A stretch of 35,562 nucleotides of DNA, from the NCBI GenBank assembly GCA_937136755.1, contig CAKZOR010000026.1, forward strand, positions 1 through 35,562. Reading direction: 5' to 3'. The DNA is from an uncultured Flavobacteriaceae bacterium. Lineage in GTDB: Bacteria > Bacteroidota > Bacteroidia > Flavobacteriales > Flavobacteriaceae. Positions 7,971 through 16,894 of this stretch are shown here, piece after piece. A program made the position numbers and the translations under genes. The first letter of the stretch is position 1. Every line of letters begins with the position of its first letter. The notes below the pieces were generated by a model. The model was not told the origin of the DNA, searched no databases, and worked only from the letters and a program-made list of their open reading frames with translations.

Positions 7971-8441
7971 ATGGATATTAAAGAAATTCAGAACCTCATT
8001 AAATTTGTGGCTAAATCAGGAGCCAGTGAAGTTAAATTAGAGACAGAAGACGTAAAGATAACTATCAGAACGGGGCCTCTAGGTACGGCTGTTTCTGAGC
8101 CTGTTTATATGCAACAAATGCCTATGGCAGCAGCTCCTGCGCCAGCAGCAGTTGAGGCATCGGCGCCAGCCACAAAAGCTGCCCCAGCGAATGAAGACCA
8201 TTTGATCACTATAAAATCGCCCATTATTGGAACTTTTTACAGAAAGCCTTCACCAGACAAACCCAATTTTGTTGAGGTGGGAAGTGAGATAGGAAAAGGA
8301 GAGGTGCTTTGTGTGATTGAAGCCATGAAACTATTTAACGATATTGAGTCAGAAGTGTCGGGTAAGATTGTCAAGATTCTAGTAGACGACTCTTCCCCAG
8401 TAGAATTTGATCAACCACTTTTCGTAGTAGACCCTTCTTAA
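7971..8441 (+). CDS. accB: Acetyl-CoA carboxylase biotin carboxyl carrier protein
   Basis: 156-residue carrier subunit of acetyl-CoA carboxylase. It has the short N-terminal helical region, an Ala/Pro-rich flexible linker (about residues 50-75: MAAAPAPAAVEASAPA) and the C-terminal biotinyl domain. The biotinylation site is K120 in CVIEAMKLFND. It lies 28 nt after fabH and 47 nt before accC, so the three genes very likely form one transcript supplying malonyl-CoA and starting fatty acid chains. Confidence 0.96.
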   Translation: MDIKEIQNLIKFVAKSGASEVKLETEDVKITIRTGPLGTAVSEPVYMQQMPMAAAPAPAAVEASAPATKAAPANEDHLITIKSPIIGTFYRKPSPDKPNFVEVGSEIGKGEVLCVIEAMKLFNDIESEVSGKIVKILVDDSSPVEFDQPLFVVDPS

Positions 8442-8488
8442 TTTGCCTTTGAGGCTAACATATTTCATGTATTATAAATAGCACTACT

Positions 8489-9835
8489 ATGTTTAAGAAG
8501 ATATTAATTGCAAATAGGGGAGAGATAGCCTTAAGGATTATCAGGACCTGTAAAGAAATGGGAATTAAGACTGTTGCGGTGTATTCTAAGGCAGACGAAG
8601 AAAGTCTTCATGTGAGATTCGCAGACGAGGCGGTTTGTATAGGACCTGCAGCAAGTAGTGAGTCTTATTTGAAAATCCCAAATATTATTGCTGCTGCTGA
8701 AATTACCAATGCAGACGCCATTCACCCTGGCTATGGGTTTTTGTCTGAAAACGCTAAGTTTTCTAGAATTTGTGCAGAGCATGGTATTAAGTTTATTGGT
8801 GCTTCAGGAGACCAAATAGACAAAATGGGTGACAAGGCCACTGCTAAAGAAACCATGAAAAAAGCAGGAGTACCCTGTGTTCCTGGTTCTGAAGGTATTT
8901 TAAAGGACGTTAAGGACGCCATTGCTACGGCAAAAAAAGTGGGTTATCCTGTAATGATCAAAGCCACTGCTGGTGGTGGAGGTAAGGGAATGCGCGCCGT
9001 TTGGAAAGAAGAGGACATGACCAAATTATTCGAAAGTGCTGTACAAGAAGCTACAGCGGCTTTTGGAAATGGAGGCATGTATATGGAAAAACTGATAGAA
9101 GAGCCCAGACACATTGAAATTCAGGTAGTTGGAGATCAGTTTGGAAAAGCATGTCACTTGTCAGAAAGAGATTGTTCGGTGCAACGCAGACACCAAAAAC
9201 TAACAGAAGAAACCCCTTCTCCATTTATGACGGATAAATTGAGAGAAGAAATGGGTACCGCAGCTATTAAAGCAGCGGAATATATTAAATACGAAGGCGC
9301 TGGAACTATTGAGTTTCTAGTAGACAAGCACAGGAAGTTTTACTTCATGGAAATGAATACTAGAATCCAAGTAGAACACCCCATCACTGAGCAGGTGGTA
9401 GATTACGATTTGATTAGAGAGCAAATTTTAGTAGCAGCAGGAGTACCTATTTCAGGAAAGAACTACCTCCCTAAGCTTCATGCTATTGAATGCAGGATTA
9501 ATGCAGAAGACCCTTATAACGGCTTTAGACCGAGTCCAGGGAAAATTACCACCCTACACACACCAGGGGGGCACGGGATTAGACTAGACACCCATGTGTA
9601 TAGCGGCTATGTGATTCCTCCAAACTATGACTCTATGATTGCCAAGTTAATTACAACGGCACAAACTAGGGAAGAGGCTATTAACAAAATGAAAAGGGCT
9701 TTAGACGAATTCGTGATTGAAGGCGTTAAGACCACCATTCCTTTCCACAGACAACTCATGGATCATCCGGATTATTTAGCGGGTAATTACACCACTAAAT
9801 TCATGGAAGATTTTGAAATGGATCCGATTGATTAA
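8489..9835 (+). CDS. accC: Acetyl-CoA carboxylase biotin carboxylase subunit
   Basis: ATP-grasp enzyme that carboxylates the biotin on AccB using bicarbonate. The 448-residue protein begins [19 protein letters not shown] (biotin carboxylase N-domain), has [11 protein letters not shown], the glycine-rich ATP lid [12 protein letters not shown], and the metal and catalytic motif [16 protein letters not shown]. Length equals that of single-subunit AccC, not a longer propionyl-CoA or pyruvate carboxylase. It is the last gene of the fabH-accB-accC unit and is followed by a terminator. The carboxyltransferase genes accA and accD are not in the window. Confidence 0.97.
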   Translation: MFKKILIANRGEIALRIIRTCKEMGIKTVAVYSKADEESLHVRFADEAVCIGPAASSESYLKIPNIIAAAEITNADAIHPGYGFLSENAKFSRICAEHGIKFIGASGDQIDKMGDKATAKETMKKAGVPCVPGSEGILKDVKDAIATAKKVGYPVMIKATAGGGGKGMRAVWKEEDMTKLFESAVQEATAAFGNGGMYMEKLIEEPRHIEIQVVGDQFGKACHLSERDCSVQRRHQKLTEETPSPFMTDKLREEMGTAAIKAAEYIKYEGAGTIEFLVDKHRKFYFMEMNTRIQVEHPITEQVVDYDLIREQILVAAGVPISGKNYLPKLHAIECRINAEDPYNGFRPSPGKITTLHTPGGHGIRLDTHVYSGYVIPPNYDSMIAKLITTAQTREEAINKMKRALDEFVIEGVKTTIPFHRQLMDHPDYLAGNYTTKFMEDFEMDPID

Positions 9836-9885
9836 ACAATCAAAGAACCTGGGGTAATGAATACCCAATAGATTCTTAAGTATAC

Positions 9886-9927
9886 ATCACCCCCGAGAAG
9901 CCTTTGCTTTTTAGGGGTGATTTTTTG
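9886..9927 (+). terminator. Terminator after accC
   Basis: ATCACCCC (9886-9893) pairs with GGGGTGAT (9914-9921); the intervening 20 nt contain a smaller AAGC/GCTT helix. A run of T residues follows at once. It lies about 50 nt after the accC stop. Confidence 0.8.
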
Positions 9928-9973
9928 ATTTAAATGCGTCCAAAAAGTATTAGAAAATGTAGTATTTTTAAGC

Positions 9974-11092
9974 ATGGACGCACTGAGTTACTGGGAGCAC
10001 AAACACTGGTTGTCAAATATAGATTATGCCGTAATTGGAAGCGGTATAGTCGGATTAAGCTGTGCCCTTTCTTTAAGGGAAAAACACCCTAAATCTACTA
10101 TCGTAGTCTTTGAAAAAGGTATTTTGCCGCACGGAGCAAGTACTAAAAATGCAGGATTTACTTGCTTTGGTAGTATTTCTGAAATTTTGTCGGACATAGA
10201 CCGTCAGGGCGAGCAAAATGTTTTAAATATTGTTCAAAGAAGGTATGAGGGGGTTCAATTACTCAGAAGTAGACTGGGGGACGCTCCAATAGGCTATGAG
10301 AACCTGGGTGGTCACGAGGTTTTTTTAGCGACCCATACAGCCCTTTACGAGACATGTTTAGATCAATTAACCGCAGTGAATTCTTTGTTACAGCCGGTTT
10401 TTAAGTCGGATTCGTTTTACACTGCGTCCAATAGGTTTAATTTTAAGGGGGTAAATGAAAATTATATTAGCAGCCCTCATGAGGGACAGATAGATACCGG
10501 CCTCATGATGAAGCAGCTTATCCGTAAAGTGCAAGCCCAAGACATTCATATTTTTTATGGGACTGAGCTCACTGATTTTTCTAGTTCTAATGGATCGGTT
10601 CACCTGAAAACTAAATTTTTTGAGTGTAAAGCAGGGGCTTTATTTATAGCTACCAACGGTTTTTCTAAATCGCTTCAAATAGAAGATGTTAGCCCTGCCA
10701 GGGCTCAGGTTCTCATTACAAAACCTATAGAAAACCTTCACATAAAAGGGGCTTTTCATTTGGACATGGGCTACTATTATTTTAGAAATATAGACCAAAG
10801 AATACTGCTAGGAGGAGGGCGAAACTTGGCCTTTAAAGAGGAAGAAACTACTGATTTTTCTCAAACATCGCTTATTCAAGACGCACTTGATCGCTTACTG
10901 AAAGAAACCATACTTCCAGGGGTTTCTTTTGAAATTGATCGTAGGTGGTCTGGAATTATGGGCGTTGGAGCTGGTAAAGAACCTCTTTTAAAATGTGTTC
11001 AGCCCAATGTGTATTGTGGGGTTCGTTTGGGAGGAATGGGCGTGGCTTTAGGCTCAAAAGTAGGCAGTGAATTGGCGGAGCTACACCGCTAG
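9974..11092 (+). CDS. FAD-dependent oxidoreductase (DAO family)
   Basis: 372-residue flavoprotein of the D-amino acid oxidase / glycine oxidase superfamily. The Rossmann dinucleotide motif IGSGIVGLSCALSL is at residues 21-34, followed by an acidic residue after the second strand (VVFEKG), and a C-terminal FAD motif VYCGVRLGGMGVALG. The middle region with GASTKNAGFTCFGS is typical of DAO enzymes acting on amine or amino acid substrates. The substrate is not assignable. It has its own short spacer after the accC terminator, and its stop codon overlaps the 3' end of the convergent ABC ATPase gene by 12 nt. Confidence 0.85.
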   Translation: MDALSYWEHKHWLSNIDYAVIGSGIVGLSCALSLREKHPKSTIVVFEKGILPHGASTKNAGFTCFGSISEILSDIDRQGEQNVLNIVQRRYEGVQLLRSRLGDAPIGYENLGGHEVFLATHTALYETCLDQLTAVNSLLQPVFKSDSFYTASNRFNFKGVNENYISSPHEGQIDTGLMMKQLIRKVQAQDIHIFYGTELTDFSSSNGSVHLKTKFFECKAGALFIATNGFSKSLQIEDVSPARAQVLITKPIENLHIKGAFHLDMGYYYFRNIDQRILLGGGRNLAFKEEETTDFSQTSLIQDALDRLLKETILPGVSFEIDRRWSGIMGVGAGKEPLLKCVQPNVYCGVRLGGMGVALGSKVGSELAELHR

Positions 11093-12079
11093 AGATTTTA
11101 AACGCTGTTCACAGCGTTCTAAGGATACTTGAATACACTTGTTCTCATTTTCTAAAAGGGCCGTTTTTGAATGCATATAAAGGCGTTGCCCCTCGGATGA
11201 TTTAAAGACTATTAAATAACCATTTCCAATAAAAAGACTCTTTTCAACACTGACTTTTATGCCAGTTTGTGTGTTAAATGACCATTCATGTGGCCAAACA
11301 ACAATTTCTTGTCCTTCTTTTATTTTAAGGGATGGATACAGCGACAAAGCAGTGGCTTTATCTAAAATATTTAAAACGCCAAAAAGCTGGGCTACTTTAG
11401 TGTTAGGCGGGTTTTGATATAAGGATTCGGGTGTTCCAGAAGCGATAATTTTTCCTCCATCCATACAGACCACTTCGTGGGCGTGACCCATATAATCCTC
11501 GGGATGGTGAGAGGCTAATATACAGGCAATTTTGTGCTGCTCTAAGTAGTCGAATAGTTTGGTTCTTAATAGAAGTTTTAAAGGGGGGTCTATATGACTA
11601 AAGGGCTCGTCTAAGAGTATTAATTCTGGTGCTTTTGCCAATACCTTTGCCAAAGCCACGCGCTGTTGTTGTCCGCCTGATAAATTTTTAACTTGGGTGT
11701 TGGCAAAAGCCTTCATATCTATGAGCTCTAAAAGCTCAGCGGTGCGTTTTTCTAAATGCTCTGGCTCAAAAACAGATAAATGTTGGCTAATATTTTCAGC
11801 GACAGAAGTAAATGGCATGAGATCAAAATCCTGGGCCAGATACCTCAAAAAAGGGGCGCCTGGGAGCAGGTTGTATTCAGGCCCTAATAAAGCTTCTTTT
11901 TTCCAATGTATTTGACCTTTTTCAGGAGCCAAACTCCCGTAAATTAGTTTTAATAAGGTGCTTTTTCCGCTCCCGCTAGCGCCTGTTAAAGCCATAAGCT
12001 TTCCAGGGGCTAGTCGCAAGTGTATGTTCTGAAGAAGGGGTTCTTTGTATTTAAAATGGATGTTTTCCAGTACAAGCAT
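11081..12079 (-). CDS. ABC transporter ATP-binding protein (orphan)
   Basis: 332-residue ABC ATPase. Walker A GASGSGKST is at 33-41, the signature LSGGQQQR at 133-140, Walker B LILLDEP at 153-159 and a switch histidine in ILASHHPEDY. The C-terminal 110 residues, with VVWPHEWSF, resemble a TOBE-like regulatory domain as in importers for polyamines, molybdate or sulfate (PotA/ModC/CysA). No permease or binding protein is encoded nearby, so the partner is elsewhere or it acts alone. It follows asd by 9 nt on the minus strand and overlaps the convergent FAD oxidoreductase gene at the 3' end. Confidence 0.85.
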   Translation of the reverse strand: MLVLENIHFKYKEPLLQNIHLRLAPGKLMALTGASGSGKSTLLKLIYGSLAPEKGQIHWKKEALLGPEYNLLPGAPFLRYLAQDFDLMPFTSVAENISQHLSVFEPEHLEKRTAELLELIDMKAFANTQVKNLSGGQQQRVALAKVLAKAPELILLDEPFSHIDPPLKLLLRTKLFDYLEQHKIACILASHHPEDYMGHAHEVVCMDGGKIIASGTPESLYQNPPNTKVAQLFGVLNILDKATALSLYPSLKIKEGQEIVVWPHEWSFNTQTGIKVSVEKSLFIGNGYLIVFKSSEGQRLYMHSKTALLENENKCIQVSLERCEQRLKSLAV

Positions 12080-12088
12080 ACCGCAAAG

Positions 12089-13078
12089 TTACACCAAACC
12101 GTTTGCAATTAAGTATTCTCCAATTTGAACCGCATTGGTGGCAGCACCTTTTCTGAGGTTGTCTGCTACAATCCACATATTTAAGGTGTTTTCTGCACTT
12201 TCATCTCTTCTAATTCGCCCTACAAAAACGTCGTCTTTGTCATGTGCATAGGCTGGCATTGGATAGGTATTTGTGTCGGTATTGTCTTGAACCACTACCC
12301 CTGTTGTTTCATGGAGGATTGTTCTTACTTCAGAGAGCTCAAATTCTTTTTCAAAGCTCACATTGACAGATTCAGAATGCCCTCCAGCAGTAGGTATTCT
12401 CACTGCGGTGGCTGTAATATTAAAAGAGTGGTCCCCCAATATTTTTTTAGGCTCATTGGCCAATTTCATCTCTTCTTTGGTGTAGCCGTTTTCCAAAAAA
12501 ACATCGCAATGGGGAATAGCATTTCTGTGTATAGGGTAGTGATACGCCATTTCTCCTTGAATGCCCTTTGTCTCATTTTCCATTTGTTCCACCGCCTTTA
12601 CCCCAGTTCCTGATACCGATTGATAGGTAGACACCACCACGCGTTTCATTTTGTAAGCTTGGTGTAAAGGAGCTAAAACCAAGACCATTTGAATGGTAGA
12701 ACAATTGGGGTTGGCTATAATTTTATCTTCTTTTGTAAGGGTATTGGCATTAATTTCAGGGACGATTAATTTGTGATCTGGGTGCATTCTCCAGGCAGAA
12801 GAATTATCAATTACTGTAGTCCCAGCAGCGACAAATTTTGGTGCCCACTCCAAAGAAGTGTCTCCTCCTGCAGAAAAAATAGCGATATGAGGTTTTGCGT
12901 CTACCGCAGTTTGTAAACCAATTACTGTATGGGTTTTGCCACCGTATTCCATGGTTTTACCCACCGATCGTTCAGAGGCTACCAGAAGCAATTCACTAAT
13001 TGGAAAATTGCGTTCTGCCAATACTTTTAACATGACTTCACCTACCATTCCGGTAGCGCCTACAACAGCTACTTTCAT
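12089..13078 (-). CDS. asd: Aspartate-semialdehyde dehydrogenase
   Basis: NADPH-dependent reduction of aspartyl phosphate to aspartate semialdehyde, the branch to lysine, diaminopimelate, threonine and methionine. The 329-residue protein has the nucleotide motif VGATGMVGEVM at residues 6-16, catalytic C126 in ANPNCSTIQ and catalytic H234 in RIPTAGGHSESV. Length fits the shorter bacterial ASADH class. A -7-like promoter lies just upstream. Diaminopimelate or lysine from this path and D-alanine from the nearby alr are both peptidoglycan precursors. Confidence 0.97.
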   Translation of the reverse strand: MKVAVVGATGMVGEVMLKVLAERNFPISELLLVASERSVGKTMEYGGKTHTVIGLQTAVDAKPHIAIFSAGGDTSLEWAPKFVAAGTTVIDNSSAWRMHPDHKLIVPEINANTLTKEDKIIANPNCSTIQMVLVLAPLHQAYKMKRVVVSTYQSVSGTGVKAVEQMENETKGIQGEMAYHYPIHRNAIPHCDVFLENGYTKEEMKLANEPKKILGDHSFNITATAVRIPTAGGHSESVNVSFEKEFELSEVRTILHETTGVVVQDNTDTNTYPMPAYAHDKDDVFVGRIRRDESAENTLNMWIVADNLRKGAATNAVQIGEYLIANGLV

Positions 13079-13098
13079 TTTTTAAAATTTTAATGTGC

Positions 13099-13106
13099 CA
13101 AAAGTA
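13099..13106 (-). promoter_or_regulatory. -7 element for asd
   Basis: On the minus strand TACTTTTG is a complete match to the Bacteroidota TAnnTTTG element, 20 nt upstream of the asd start codon. No good TTG is present at the expected -33 distance, so the call rests on the -7 match alone. Confidence 0.45.
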
Positions 13107-13182
13107 ATCATTCTGATGGTTTCCGCTCTATTACTTCTCAATTTGTTATAAAAATTTAACAAAAAGTTATTTTTACAACAAT

Positions 13183-13593
13183 TTATGGTTTATTCTTTAG
13201 CAGATCTCTTATTTCTAGCAGAATTTCCTCTGAAGTAGGTCCCTTTTTAGGACTTGCTTTTGGTGGCACAGGTTTAATTTTTTGATAGGCCTTTACTACC
13301 ACAAACATTACCATACCCACAATGAATAAGTTAATGATACTATTGACCCATGCGCCATAACGAATAGCATTTTCAGGGATATAGCCTTTTTCTCCAGGGA
13401 GCCCACTTGCCTCACTAAGCACTATTTTTAAATTTGCAAAATCTATTCCCCCTGTAAATGCCCCAACAATTGGCATCATAATATCACTGACAAATCCACT
13501 CACTACCAAGGCCGTTGCACCAGCCATTATAACCGCTACGGCAAATTCTATGACATTTCCTGTCATGATAAATTTTTTAAATTCTTTAATCAT
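13183..13593 (-). CDS. mscL: Large-conductance mechanosensitive channel
   Basis: 136-residue osmotic safety valve of the inner membrane, opening under membrane tension. The N-terminal amphipathic helix MIKEFKKFIMTGN and first pore helix VIEFAVAVIMAGATALVVSGFVSD are typical, then an external loop, a second membrane helix INLFIVGMVMFVVVKAY and a charged cytoplasmic helix (SEEILLEIRDLL) with a Pro/Lys-rich linker. Length is standard. It lies between alr and asd on the minus strand with 78 and 104 nt spacers, so it may be transcribed separately; a weak TACTTTTA -7-like element lies at 13618-13625. Confidence 0.95.
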   Translation of the reverse strand: MIKEFKKFIMTGNVIEFAVAVIMAGATALVVSGFVSDIMMPIVGAFTGGIDFANLKIVLSEASGLPGEKGYIPENAIRYGAWVNSIINLFIVGMVMFVVVKAYQKIKPVPPKASPKKGPTSEEILLEIRDLLKNKP

Positions 13594-13671
13594 GGGTGTC
13601 TTTTTAAGGGTTGAATCTAAAAGTAAGATTTCTTGAAATAAGAGGCATAGTCATTCTGTAAAAAGCTTGTT

Positions 13672-14763
13672 TTAACTGACAATCACCCTTTTTACTCTTG
13701 CACCAATCCCTGTTAATAGTTCGTATGAAATGGTTTTAGCTCCGTGAGCAAAAGTTTCTGCAGAAGCGCCTTTTCCAAAGATCACTGCGCTGTCTCCTTC
13801 CTTAGCTTCATGGTTTCCTAAGTCTATCATTAGCATATCCATGCACACATTTCCTATTATTGGACAGGGTTTTTCGTTTACAAAAACCACCCCTTTGCCT
13901 TGGCCATAAACCCTTGAAATACCGTCTGCATGGCCAATGGTTAAGGTGGCTATGCGCATTTTTTTAGCCGCTACAAAACCTTTGTTGTACCCTACCCAAG
14001 AACCTTTTTCAATGGAGTGAATTTGAGAAATTTTAGTGGTTAAGGTGGCTACAGGCTTTAAAAGTGAATCTATTTTTGAATGATTTCCATAGCCATATAG
14101 GGCTATGCCACTTCTGACCATATTAAATGCTGCTTCCGGAAAATTTAAAATCCCTGAACTATTGAGCAAATGTTTTAGTGGTACTTTGCCAATTTTCTCT
14201 TCAATACTAGCAACTGCTTCTTTGAATTTCTCAATCTGCGAGTCAGTATAAGCCTTTTCAGAAAGATCGTCAGTGGCTGCTAAGTGAGACATGATACCTT
14301 TGACCTTTACTCTTGGACTATTCAACAGGTTTTGGCTAATAGCCTCAAGCCCATGAACAGGAAACCCTAAGCGGTTTAAACCAGTGTTTATATTAAGATG
14401 AATAGGATACTGATACTCCTTTTCAGTGGCCTCCATAAACATTTGCAGGGTCCTATTTGAATAGAGGCTTGGCTCTAAGCAATGTTCAATAATATGCTTG
14501 AATTCTTCTGGTTGTGGGTGTAAAACTAAGATAGGTGTCTTAATCCCTTGTTTTCTAAGAAAGACACCTTCATGGGTATAGGCAACACCAAGATAATCTA
14601 CCCCCAAAGCGTCTAATTTTTTAGCTATGGAAATAGCCTCAGAGCCATACCCATTGGCTTTTACTACCCCTAATAGCATTGTTTCTGAGGATATTTTAGA
14701 CCTCAAATAGTGATAGTTGTGGGCCAGAGCGGCAAGGTCAATTTCTAAAATAGAGGGTCCCAT
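13672..14763 (-). CDS. alr: Alanine racemase
   Basis: PLP enzyme making D-alanine for peptidoglycan. The 363-residue protein is a stand-alone racemase, not the MurF-Alr fusion found in many Bacteroidota. PLP lysine is K35 in LGVVKANGYGSE; the second catalytic base Y259 lies in SWVGYNKGF; the substrate-side CMDMLMIDL motif is present. The start codon is 9 nt after the tdk stop, so the two are one transcript. Confidence 0.95.
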   Translation of the reverse strand: MGPSILEIDLAALAHNYHYLRSKISSETMLLGVVKANGYGSEAISIAKKLDALGVDYLGVAYTHEGVFLRKQGIKTPILVLHPQPEEFKHIIEHCLEPSLYSNRTLQMFMEATEKEYQYPIHLNINTGLNRLGFPVHGLEAISQNLLNSPRVKVKGIMSHLAATDDLSEKAYTDSQIEKFKEAVASIEEKIGKVPLKHLLNSSGILNFPEAAFNMVRSGIALYGYGNHSKIDSLLKPVATLTTKISQIHSIEKGSWVGYNKGFVAAKKMRIATLTIGHADGISRVYGQGKGVVFVNEKPCPIIGNVCMDMLMIDLGNHEAKEGDSAVIFGKGASAETFAHGAKTISYELLTGIGARVKRVIVS

Positions 14764-14772
14764 TAAAAAGGG

Positions 14773-15408
14773 TTAATCATTGGATTGTTTTATTTCTAGA
14801 GGCTCTTTTACCTCTAAGCCTTTCACCTTTTCTTTGAGCATGGCTTTAAAATATGCGGCCCTGCTTAAAGGCTCGTATTCTGCTGTTTCTCCAAGGAGCA
14901 CTAAGTTTTCGTCGGCAGATTTTCTAAAGCTGTAGTTCGCTAGGTTTCCAGTTCTAGTGCACACAGCGTGAACCTTTGTTACATATTCTGCTGTAGCCAT
15001 GAGGGCTGGCATTGGACCAAAAGGATTCCCTTTGAAATCCATATCTAAACCAGCAACAATAACACGTTTTCCCTTATTGGCAAGGTCATTGCAAACATGT
15101 ATAATTTCTTCATCAAAAAACTGCGCTTCGTCAATTCCTACTACGTCGCATTGATCTGCTAAAATTCTAATATTTGCCGCGGCGGGAACTGGGGTAGATC
15201 TGATCTGATTTTCATCATGAGACACCACCATTTCATCGTGGTAGCGGGTGTCTACTTGAGGCTTAAAAATTTCAATTCTTTGCTTAGCAAACTGCGCTCT
15301 TTTTAAACGCCTAATAAGCTCTTCTGTTTTTCCAGAAAACATTGAGCCACAAATCACTTCTATCCATCCAAAAGGCTCTTCATGATTTACGGTATTTTCT
15401 AGAAACAT
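14773..15408 (-). CDS. tdk: Thymidine kinase (type II), zinc ligands lost
   Basis: Phosphorylates thymidine to dTMP in nucleoside salvage. The 211-residue protein has the P-loop [10 protein letters not shown] (21-30), catalytic E94 in IDEAQFFDE, and the lasso region starting [15 protein letters not shown]. Type II kinases normally bind structural zinc through four cysteines or histidines in and after this lasso; here only C150 remains, and the usual C-terminal CRxCY is replaced by LSRAAY. The fold must be stabilised otherwise. A CAAGGC-TTTT-GCCTTG hairpin sits in the 5' leader. It heads the tdk-alr pair. Confidence 0.94.
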   Translation of the reverse strand: MFLENTVNHEEPFGWIEVICGSMFSGKTEELIRRLKRAQFAKQRIEIFKPQVDTRYHDEMVVSHDENQIRSTPVPAAANIRILADQCDVVGIDEAQFFDEEIIHVCNDLANKGKRVIVAGLDMDFKGNPFGPMPALMATAEYVTKVHAVCTRTGNLANYSFRKSADENLVLLGETAEYEPLSRAAYFKAMLKEKVKGLEVKEPLEIKQSND

Positions 15409-15431
15409 ATTATTTTATTTAGTAGACCCAT

Positions 15432-15447
15432 CAAGGCTTTTGCCTTG
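15432..15447. repeat. Short inverted repeat in the tdk leader
   Basis: CAAGGC, TTTT, GCCTTG: a perfect 6-bp stem with a tetraloop, 24 nt before the tdk start codon in the divergent region between tdk and the unknown gene. It has no T-run and is not a terminator; it may be a leader hairpin or operator. Confidence 0.3.
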
Positions 15448-15480
15448 GGCCATAAAAATATAAAATTAGGAGCAAAGCAA

Positions 15481-15522
15481 ATGGATTTTTATCTAAAAAA
15501 CCCGATATTAGCTATCCTATGA
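15481..15522 (+). other. 13-codon upstream ORF overlapping the next start (ATGA)
   Basis: ATG at 15481 opens a 13-codon frame ending in TGA at 15520-15522, which overlaps the start codon of the following gene as ATGA. An AGGAG at 15468-15472 lies 8 nt before the ATG, a Shine-Dalgarno-like spacing that is uncommon in this window. The predicted peptide is MDFYLKNPILAIL. It could couple translation of the downstream gene, or be chance. Confidence 0.3.
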
Positions 15523-16181
15523 AAGAAAAGCTTCATCAAGAACTTCAGCGCCTCGCAAAACATATCTTAGACGCCAATCACAGCAGTGAATTGGCACCCC
15601 TGTATGAGGCTGCAAAGGAGCTTTATGAGAAATTAGCTGTTTTAAAATTTATTGATAAAAACTTAGATGATCCTCATTTAGATACGGAACAAAATGAGGT
15701 GGCAGACAAATTTCAGCAAATGGCTCAAGAGGTGTTAGCTTCTAGTGAATCAATCCCAGAGTCTAACCCACATGACTCAGATATTATAACCCCTGGAATG
15801 GATACCATTATAGACATGGTGTCTCACATGCCTAAAAAAGAGCCAGAATCTGTTGCTGATCAGGAAGATGCCGCAGCACACTTTACTGCACACAGTCTGT
15901 CTCAAGAGGCCAATACTTCTGAAACAGCCGCTACTTTAAACGGTCGCTATGGGCAACAAATCTCCTTTGGGTTGAACGATCAGATTGCTTTTGTGAAGGA
16001 GCTTTTTAATGGGGAAGAGGAAAGCTTTAAAAGAGTGGTTTCTCAGCTAAATACCATAGATTCTGAAGAACGCGCTAGGTCTTTTGTAGACCACTTAGTA
16101 AAGCCAGAATACAATGACTGGAGAGGGAAAGAGGCCTATGAAAAACGTTTTATGAACCTGATTTGTCAGAAGTACCAATAA
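15519..16181 (+). CDS. Conserved-looking protein of unknown function, Bacteroidota type
   Basis: A 220-residue soluble, acidic protein with no domain that I can name. The N-terminal part (about 1-70) is predicted helical and contains hydrophobic heptad-like spacing (LAPLYEAAKELYEKLAVLKFI). A polar, low-complexity middle (about 75-140) is rich in Ser, Glu and Asp. The C-terminal third has a compact pattern, ISFGLNDQIAFVKELFNGEEESFKRVV followed by LNTIDSEERARSFV, and ends with a short basic tail; I recall this C-terminal pattern from Bacteroidota hypothetical proteins, often near rsmI. rsmI begins 20 nt later, so they probably share a transcript. No signal peptide or membrane helix. Confidence 0.8.
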   Translation: MKEKLHQELQRLAKHILDANHSSELAPLYEAAKELYEKLAVLKFIDKNLDDPHLDTEQNEVADKFQQMAQEVLASSESIPESNPHDSDIITPGMDTIIDMVSHMPKKEPESVADQEDAAAHFTAHSLSQEANTSETAATLNGRYGQQISFGLNDQIAFVKELFNGEEESFKRVVSQLNTIDSEERARSFVDHLVKPEYNDWRGKEAYEKRFMNLICQKYQ

Positions 16182-16201
16182 CCTAAGCTACCTAAAAACT
16201 T

Positions 16202-16894
16202 ATGTCTAAATTATACTTAGTACCTACACCCATTGGTAATTTAGAAGACATGACCCTAAGAGCGATTAGAGTTCTAAAAGAGGTTTCTGTGGTTTTAGCA
16301 GAAGACACCAGGACAAGTGGAAAGCTGCTCAAACATTTTGACATTGAAACCCCCATGTTTTCTCACCACATGCATAATGAGCATAAAACGGTAGCGAGTT
16401 TGGTGCGTAGAATAAAAACGGGAGAAGCCATGGCTTTGATCTCAGATGCAGGCACACCCGCTATTTCAGATCCTGGTTTTTTATTGTCTAGGGCCTGTAT
16501 TGAAGCGGGGGTTCCCATTGATTGTTTGCCCGGAGCTACAGCCTTTGTTCCCGCGCTTGTCAATAGTGGTTTGCCCAACGATAAATTTATCTTTGAGGGG
16601 TTCTTACCCGTTAAAAAGGGAAGACAAACCCGTTTAACGCTACTTGCGGCCGAGCCAAGAACGATGATTTTCTATGAATCGCCCCACAAATTGCTTAAAA
16701 CACTTCAGGATTTTTGCACTTATTTCGGATCCGAAAGATCTTTGAGTGTGTCTAGAGAAATTACCAAACTTTTTGAAGAGACCATTCGAGGCACGGCACA
16801 AGAAGTATTAGACCACTATACCGCTCAGCCCGCAAAAGGAGAAATTGTGATCGTAGTAGGCGGAAAGCCAAATCTAAAAGCGTCTAAAAAGTGA
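16202..16894 (+). CDS. rsmI: 16S rRNA (cytidine(1402)-2'-O)-methyltransferase
   Basis: SAM-dependent methyltransferase of the tetrapyrrole-methylase fold that 2'-O-methylates C1402 in the ribosomal decoding centre. Diagnostic motifs in 230 residues: LYLVPTPIGNLEDMTLRA at the N-terminus, AEDTRTSGKLL, ALISDAGTPAISDPG, and LPGATAFVPALVNSGLP. Length is slightly shorter than E. coli RsmI because the C-terminal extension is reduced. Its TGA stop overlaps the GTG start of the next gene. Confidence 0.96.
   Translation: MSKLYLVPTPIGNLEDMTLRAIRVLKEVSVVLAEDTRTSGKLLKHFDIETPMFSHHMHNEHKTVASLVRRIKTGEAMALISDAGTPAISDPGFLLSRACIEAGVPIDCLPGATAFVPALVNSGLPNDKFIFEGFLPVKKGRQTRLTLLAAEPRTMIFYESPHKLLKTLQDFCTYFGSERSLSVSREITKLFEETIRGTAQEVLDHYTAQPAKGEIVIVVGGKPNLKASKK

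Noticed and set aside
12242-12613. 123-residue plus-strand ORF within asd
   Set aside because: Antisense shadow of a confidently identified gene; no motif.
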